A stretch of 64,000 nucleotides of DNA, taken from positions 7,122,501-7,186,500 of the forward strand of contig NZ_CP071091.1 in the NCBI RefSeq assembly GCF_017301635.1, given 5' to 3'. The stretch comes from Myxococcus landrumus (lineage in GTDB: Bacteria; Myxococcota; Myxococcia; Myxococcales; Myxococcaceae). A model generated the notes under the pieces. It was not told the origin of the DNA. It worked only from the letters and a program-made list of their open reading frames with translations, and did no database searches. Below are positions 61,973-64,000 of this stretch, piece by piece; the first letter of the stretch is position 1, and every line of letters begins with the position of its first letter. Both the position numbers and the translations under genes were made by a program.

Positions 61973-62931
61973 GCCGCTGGGATGATTGGGGTTGGAAGTC
62001 CGCGCCGAAGCGGCCGCCGCCCGAGCACGGCATCAAGTTGAAGAAGGCGGGCTCCACGTGGTGGGGGCAGGCCTGGCTGGAGGCGCTCGAGCGCGTGTTG
62101 GGGGGAGACTCGGGGCGGCTTGCTCGAGGACGGACGTATGCGCGGGCGGGGCGGACGCATGACCTGGTCGTCGGTGGGAGCGGGGTCACCGCGAAGGTGA
62201 CGGGCTCACGGCCTCGGCCCTATGTCATCTCGTTGAAGTTGGGGCGGTTTGGCGAGGCGGTCTGGGAGAAGGCGCTCGCTGGGATGGCGGGGCAGGCGCG
62301 GTATGCTGCGGAGCTGCTGGATGGGAGGATGCCTCAGGACATCGACGTGGTGTTTCGCGCGGCGGGGGTGAGCCTGTTCCCCCAGAACCGCGAGGACCTG
62401 ACGACGAGCTGCTCGTGTCCGGATTGGGGCGACCCGTGCAAGCACGTGGCCGCCACGCACTATGTGTTGGGTGAGGCGCTGGACGGTGACCCGTTCCTGT
62501 TGTTCGAGCTGCGCGGCAGGACGAAGGCGCAGGTGCTGGAGGCGCTGCGGGCCGCGCGCGGGGGAGAGGCGGTGCGTGCACGGCGCCCGGCGGCACAGCG
62601 GGCGAAGGCGCAAGAGGCTCGTGCCCGGCCCGAGGTGGTGGGGGTGAAGCCGGGGAAGCTGACCGAGGTGAACTATGACCAGCCGCGCGCGCCGCTGCCG
62701 ACGATGAGCTTCTCGTTCGATGCGCCAGTGGTGCCTGGGGCGGTGCTGCGACAGTTGGGGGCGCCGGGGTCGTGGGGGGCGAAGGATTTGCCCGGGGAGG
62801 TGCTGGCGCCCCATGTTCGCGCGGCGGCGGAGGTGGCGCGGCGCATCGCGCTCCAGGAGCCTGGCGGCCCGGTGGACGACGCGGGCGAGGAGAAGACGCG
62901 GAGGCGTTCGAGGAAGCGGGGAGGGAGATGA
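61969..62931 (+). CDS. SWIM zinc-finger protein
   Basis: A 320-residue protein. A SWIM zinc finger (CxCx(n)CxH) is seen in SCSCPDWGDPCKHVAATHYV near residues 144-163; the N-terminal part (RWDDWGWKSAPKRPPPEHGI, TWWGQAWLEALERVLG) is typical of partners of SNF2 helicases. The C-terminus is Ala/Arg-rich and basic (EKTRRRSRKRGGR). It is translationally coupled to the helicase and should help it bind DNA or a protein partner. This is the last gene before the CRISPR leader. Confidence 0.87.
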   Translation: MSRWDDWGWKSAPKRPPPEHGIKLKKAGSTWWGQAWLEALERVLGGDSGRLARGRTYARAGRTHDLVVGGSGVTAKVTGSRPRPYVISLKLGRFGEAVWEKALAGMAGQARYAAELLDGRMPQDIDVVFRAAGVSLFPQNREDLTTSCSCPDWGDPCKHVAATHYVLGEALDGDPFLLFELRGRTKAQVLEALRAARGGEAVRARRPAAQRAKAQEARARPEVVGVKPGKLTEVNYDQPRAPLPTMSFSFDAPVVPGAVLRQLGAPGSWGAKDLPGEVLAPHVRAAAEVARRIALQEPGGPVDDAGEEKTRRRSRKRGGR

Positions 62932-63358
62932 GCGGGGGGCAGCGTCGCGGTCAGGTGGTTTCGGCTCCTTGCCGCGAGTGGTTGCGACAGGTCCGCGAGA
63001 GAATCGTATGGGGCCGCGAGGGTTGCGCGCGGCGTTGGCGTCTCGCGGGTGGCGGTGTGTATGGGGACGTCCATGGGGACGTGCGGGGTGTTGAGGGGCG
63101 CGAGTGTTTGGAGTTGGACTTTCAAGCACCTCCGCGTGGCGGGGGCTTGGGAGGGGAATCGAGGTGAAAAGCCGAGCCCTGGCGCGGGGTTGCTGCTCTT
63201 TGACAGGTGAATAGGTGCGTGAATGGGGAAATGCGTTGGAGTTTCGAGGGGTTGTGAGGTGTGGGAGTTGGGGTGGGTGCGGGTTGGCGCAAGGAGCGTG
63301 GGGGTGCTTGAAAACAGGGGGACAAGCAGGCGGAATCGTTCGAGATTCCAGGGCGGCT
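62932..63358 (+). promoter_or_regulatory. CRISPR leader region
   Basis: 427 nt between the SWIM gene and the first repeat, without a supported gene. TCTTTGACAGGTGAAT at 63196-63211 contains a good -35 (TTGACA, 63200-63205) that is nearly identical to the copy at 58611. The 190 nt from there to the array is the likely leader, so transcription left to right is expected. Confidence 0.65.
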
Positions 63359-64000
63359 CCGCCGCTCGCCGTGATGCCGGAAGGCGTTGAGCACTAGGGG
63401 ATCTGAGGCGTCTCCTTGAACCCGTGAGCCGCCGCTCGCCGTGATGCCGGAAGGCGTTGAGCACCATAGGTGTTCGTGCAGAGGGCGCCCCACACCGGGG
63501 CCGCCGCTCGCCGTGATGCCGGAAGGCGTTGAGCACCAGGTGGTGGACAGCGTGGAGGAGCTGGTGGCACCCGCCGCTCGCCGTGATGCCGGAAGGCGTT
63601 GAGCACACGTACTTGATCGCGTGGATCCGCAGGGGGTACTTGCCGCCGCTCGCCGTGATGCCGGAAGGCGTTGAGCACGCTTGACCGGACGAGTACGGGT
63701 GGAACGGAGCGACTCCGCCGCTCGCCGTGATGCCGGAAGGCGTTGAGCACTGTGCGCACGGGTCGATACGCCACGACTTCGCCGCCGCCGCTCGCCGTGA
63801 TGCCGGAAAGCGTTGAGCACCGGCACGTCCGCGCGGCGCGCGAGGCGCGGGCCACCCTCCGCCGCTCGCCGTGATGCCGGAAGGCGTTGAGCACTTCCGC
63901 GACTCGTAACTGAGGGGCCGAAGAGGCTTCGCGTCCGCCGCTCGCCGTGATGCCGGAAGGCGTTGAGCACTCATAGTCACGTTTATCGCCGCGCAGCATG
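63359..64000 (+). CRISPR. CRISPR array, at least nine repeats, continues past the window
   Basis: A 36-bp repeat beginning CCGCCGCTCGCCGTGATGCC and ending GGAAGGCGTTGAGCAC occurs at 63359, 63429, 63501, 63571, 63643, 63715, 63785, 63859 and 63935, with spacers of 34, 36, 34, 36, 36, 34, 38 and 40 bp. Only the copy at 63785 differs (GGAAAGCG for GGAAGGCG). Inside each repeat ATGCC-GGAA-GGCGT makes a GNRA hairpin, leaving TTGAGCAC as an 8-nt 5' handle, so the array is read left to right. No cas gene is in the window. The type is not determined; myxobacterial type I or III repeats are possible. Confidence 0.97.

Noticed and set aside
62928..63167. 79-codon plus-strand ORF overlapping the SWIM gene stop (ATGA)
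   Set aside because: Arg/Gly-rich, no ribosome site of its own beyond the SWIM gene, ends within the CRISPR leader and shows no domain.
63122..63970. Minus-strand ORFs with repeated 'SASRRAA'-type peptides
   Set aside because: The peptide repeat is the translation of the CRISPR repeats, not a protein.

Overview
The window (about 70% G+C by eye) reads as a chromosomal segment of a myxobacterium of the Myxococcus/Pyxidicoccus/Corallococcus group. Evidence for this is the very high third-position G+C, the many lipoproteins and signalling proteins, Ser/Thr kinases fused to nSTAND-type NTPases, a BlaI/M56 pair, and a cytoplasmic rRNA operon end of delta-proteobacterial type. The genus call is inference, not a database match.

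Layout. 1-1500: 3' end of a 23S rRNA gene, the 5S gene and a rho-independent terminator. 1549-8207: core-type genes (quinone oxidoreductase, slyX, TPR proteins, a zinc-ribbon protein, a membrane PAS/PAS histidine kinase). 8354-12969: a minus-strand operon-like set of TonB-dependent receptor, Tat lipoprotein and second lipoprotein, coupled by 4-nt overlaps and headed by a His-rich membrane protein; a metal-handling role is suggested. 13434-23263: aerobic glycerol-3-phosphate dehydrogenase, a subtilase lipoprotein, an acyltransferase, a zinc alcohol dehydrogenase divergent from a LysR regulator, and an AfsR/SARP-like ATPase regulator divergent from a flavin monooxygenase. 25232-27231: a BlaI-type repressor with two palindromic operators and a translationally coupled M56 peptidase fused to a lytic transglycosylase domain. 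27321-43573: mostly single metabolic, envelope and regulatory genes (TetR, hydrolases, esterase, MBL protein, LysR, SDR, lipase, 2OG oxygenase, mltA, CDP-alcohol transferase, DUF4846 protein, fatty-acid desaturase). 44226-45206: two tandem paralogues with a STAS-like fold. 46053-49074: a sugar-type ABC importer lacking its ATPase.

The right end (49153-64000) looks like a defence island. Six co-directional, closely spaced genes run kinase-nSTAND-TPR, sigma factor, kinase, CD-NTase, SAVED-metallopeptidase, and DUF4297-like nuclease-SAVED. The last three form a CBASS-like anti-phage system with two candidate cyclic-oligonucleotide receptors; one carries a zinc-protease motif in place of a nuclease. 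After a decayed transposase fragment comes an SNF2 helicase/SWIM protein pair. Last is a CRISPR array of at least nine 36-bp repeats running off the right edge, with no cas gene inside the window.

The most novel candidates are the SAVED-metallopeptidase protein within a CBASS-like operon, the possible coupling of that operon to the kinase/sigma genes, a leader-like sequence shared between the CBASS 3' flank and the CRISPR leader, and the M56-transglycosylase fusion. All function calls rest on reading motifs by eye; no alignment or search was run.
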